Shown here piece after piece: positions 15,704 through 15,802 of a DNA stretch of 15,802 nt. The position numbers were made by a program, and so were the translations under genes. Below the pieces are notes generated by a model that saw only the letters and a list, made by a program, of their open reading frames with translations, was not told the origin of the DNA and did not search any database. The stretch is taken from the NCBI GenBank assembly GCA_043752345.1, contig JAYUYT010000036.1, forward strand, positions 1 to 15,802, written 5' to 3'. The stretch comes from VFJL01 sp043752345. GTDB lineage: Bacteria; Pseudomonadota; Gammaproteobacteria; Burkholderiales; Nitrosomonadaceae. How positions within the stretch are numbered: the stretch's first letter is position 1; every line of letters starts with the position of its first letter.

Positions 15704-15802
15704 CATCCTAAAAAGCTCAGTTCAACCTAGACAATCCCCCTGTAAGTCAGGCAGGCTATGAGTTTGGTAACGAATAGAGGAGTCACCCAATGGGTGAATC
15801 GA
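15704..15802 (+). other. Possible start of a next gene at the window edge
   Basis: AGAGGAG (15776-15782) stands 7 bases before an ATG at 15790, a strong ribosome-site/start arrangement, but only M-G-E-S can be read before the window ends. TCACCCA and TGGGTGA (15783-15797) form a 7-bp inverted repeat with a single central base across this ATG. Upstream, CCTG-TAAGT-CAGG makes a small hairpin. The stretch otherwise looks non-coding. The product is unknown. Confidence 0.35.

Overview
The window looks like a chromosomal segment of a betaproteobacterium. The order smc-zipA-ligA, the queF and mltD types and the hpt/methylthioinosine-phosphorylase pair fit Betaproteobacteria; Nitrosomonadales (Nitrosospira/Gallionella-like) is my guess from overall resemblance, not a measured result. 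Base composition is moderately GC-rich and coding density is high.

Layout. (1) 1-2124, + strand: the tail of an Mla-type lipid-transport ABC operon, with a permease cut by the window edge, an MCE-domain substrate-binding protein and a small outer-membrane lipoprotein. (2) 2200-3555, +: a membrane-anchored TAXI-family (TRAP-type) binding protein without a recognisable TRAP permease beside it. (3) 3670-5737, - strand: mltD (LysM lytic transglycosylase) and queF (preQ0 reductase), the latter divergent from smc. (4) 5837-15559, +: a housekeeping run of smc, zipA, ligA, galU, hpt, mtnP (methylthioinosine phosphorylase) and def. Several genes overlap or abut (smc/zipA 4 bp overlap, zipA/ligA zero gap, mtnP/def 11 bp overlap), so at least parts are co-transcribed. 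(5) 15560-15802: non-coding repeat sequence followed by a possible start of a next gene.

The genes cover chromosome organisation and division (SMC, ZipA, LigA), envelope work (Mla proteins, MltD, GalU), queuosine biosynthesis (QueF), purine/methylthio salvage (MtnP releasing hypoxanthine, Hpt recapturing it as IMP) and N-terminal protein processing (Def).

The most unusual content is not protein coding. Two copies of a 125-bp element with terminal inverted repeats lie in opposite orientation at 3521-3645 and 15579-15703. They are about 84% identical without gaps, and almost all their differences are transitions. The first copy supplies the last 11 codons and the stop of the TAXI gene. A different 149-bp MITE-like element (12617-12765) with about 25-bp terminal inverted repeats and a candidate TTAT target duplication sits between ligA and galU. 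It ends two bases before the galU ATG, so galU's ribosome-binding site comes from the element. No CRISPR array, tRNA, rRNA or transposase gene was seen.
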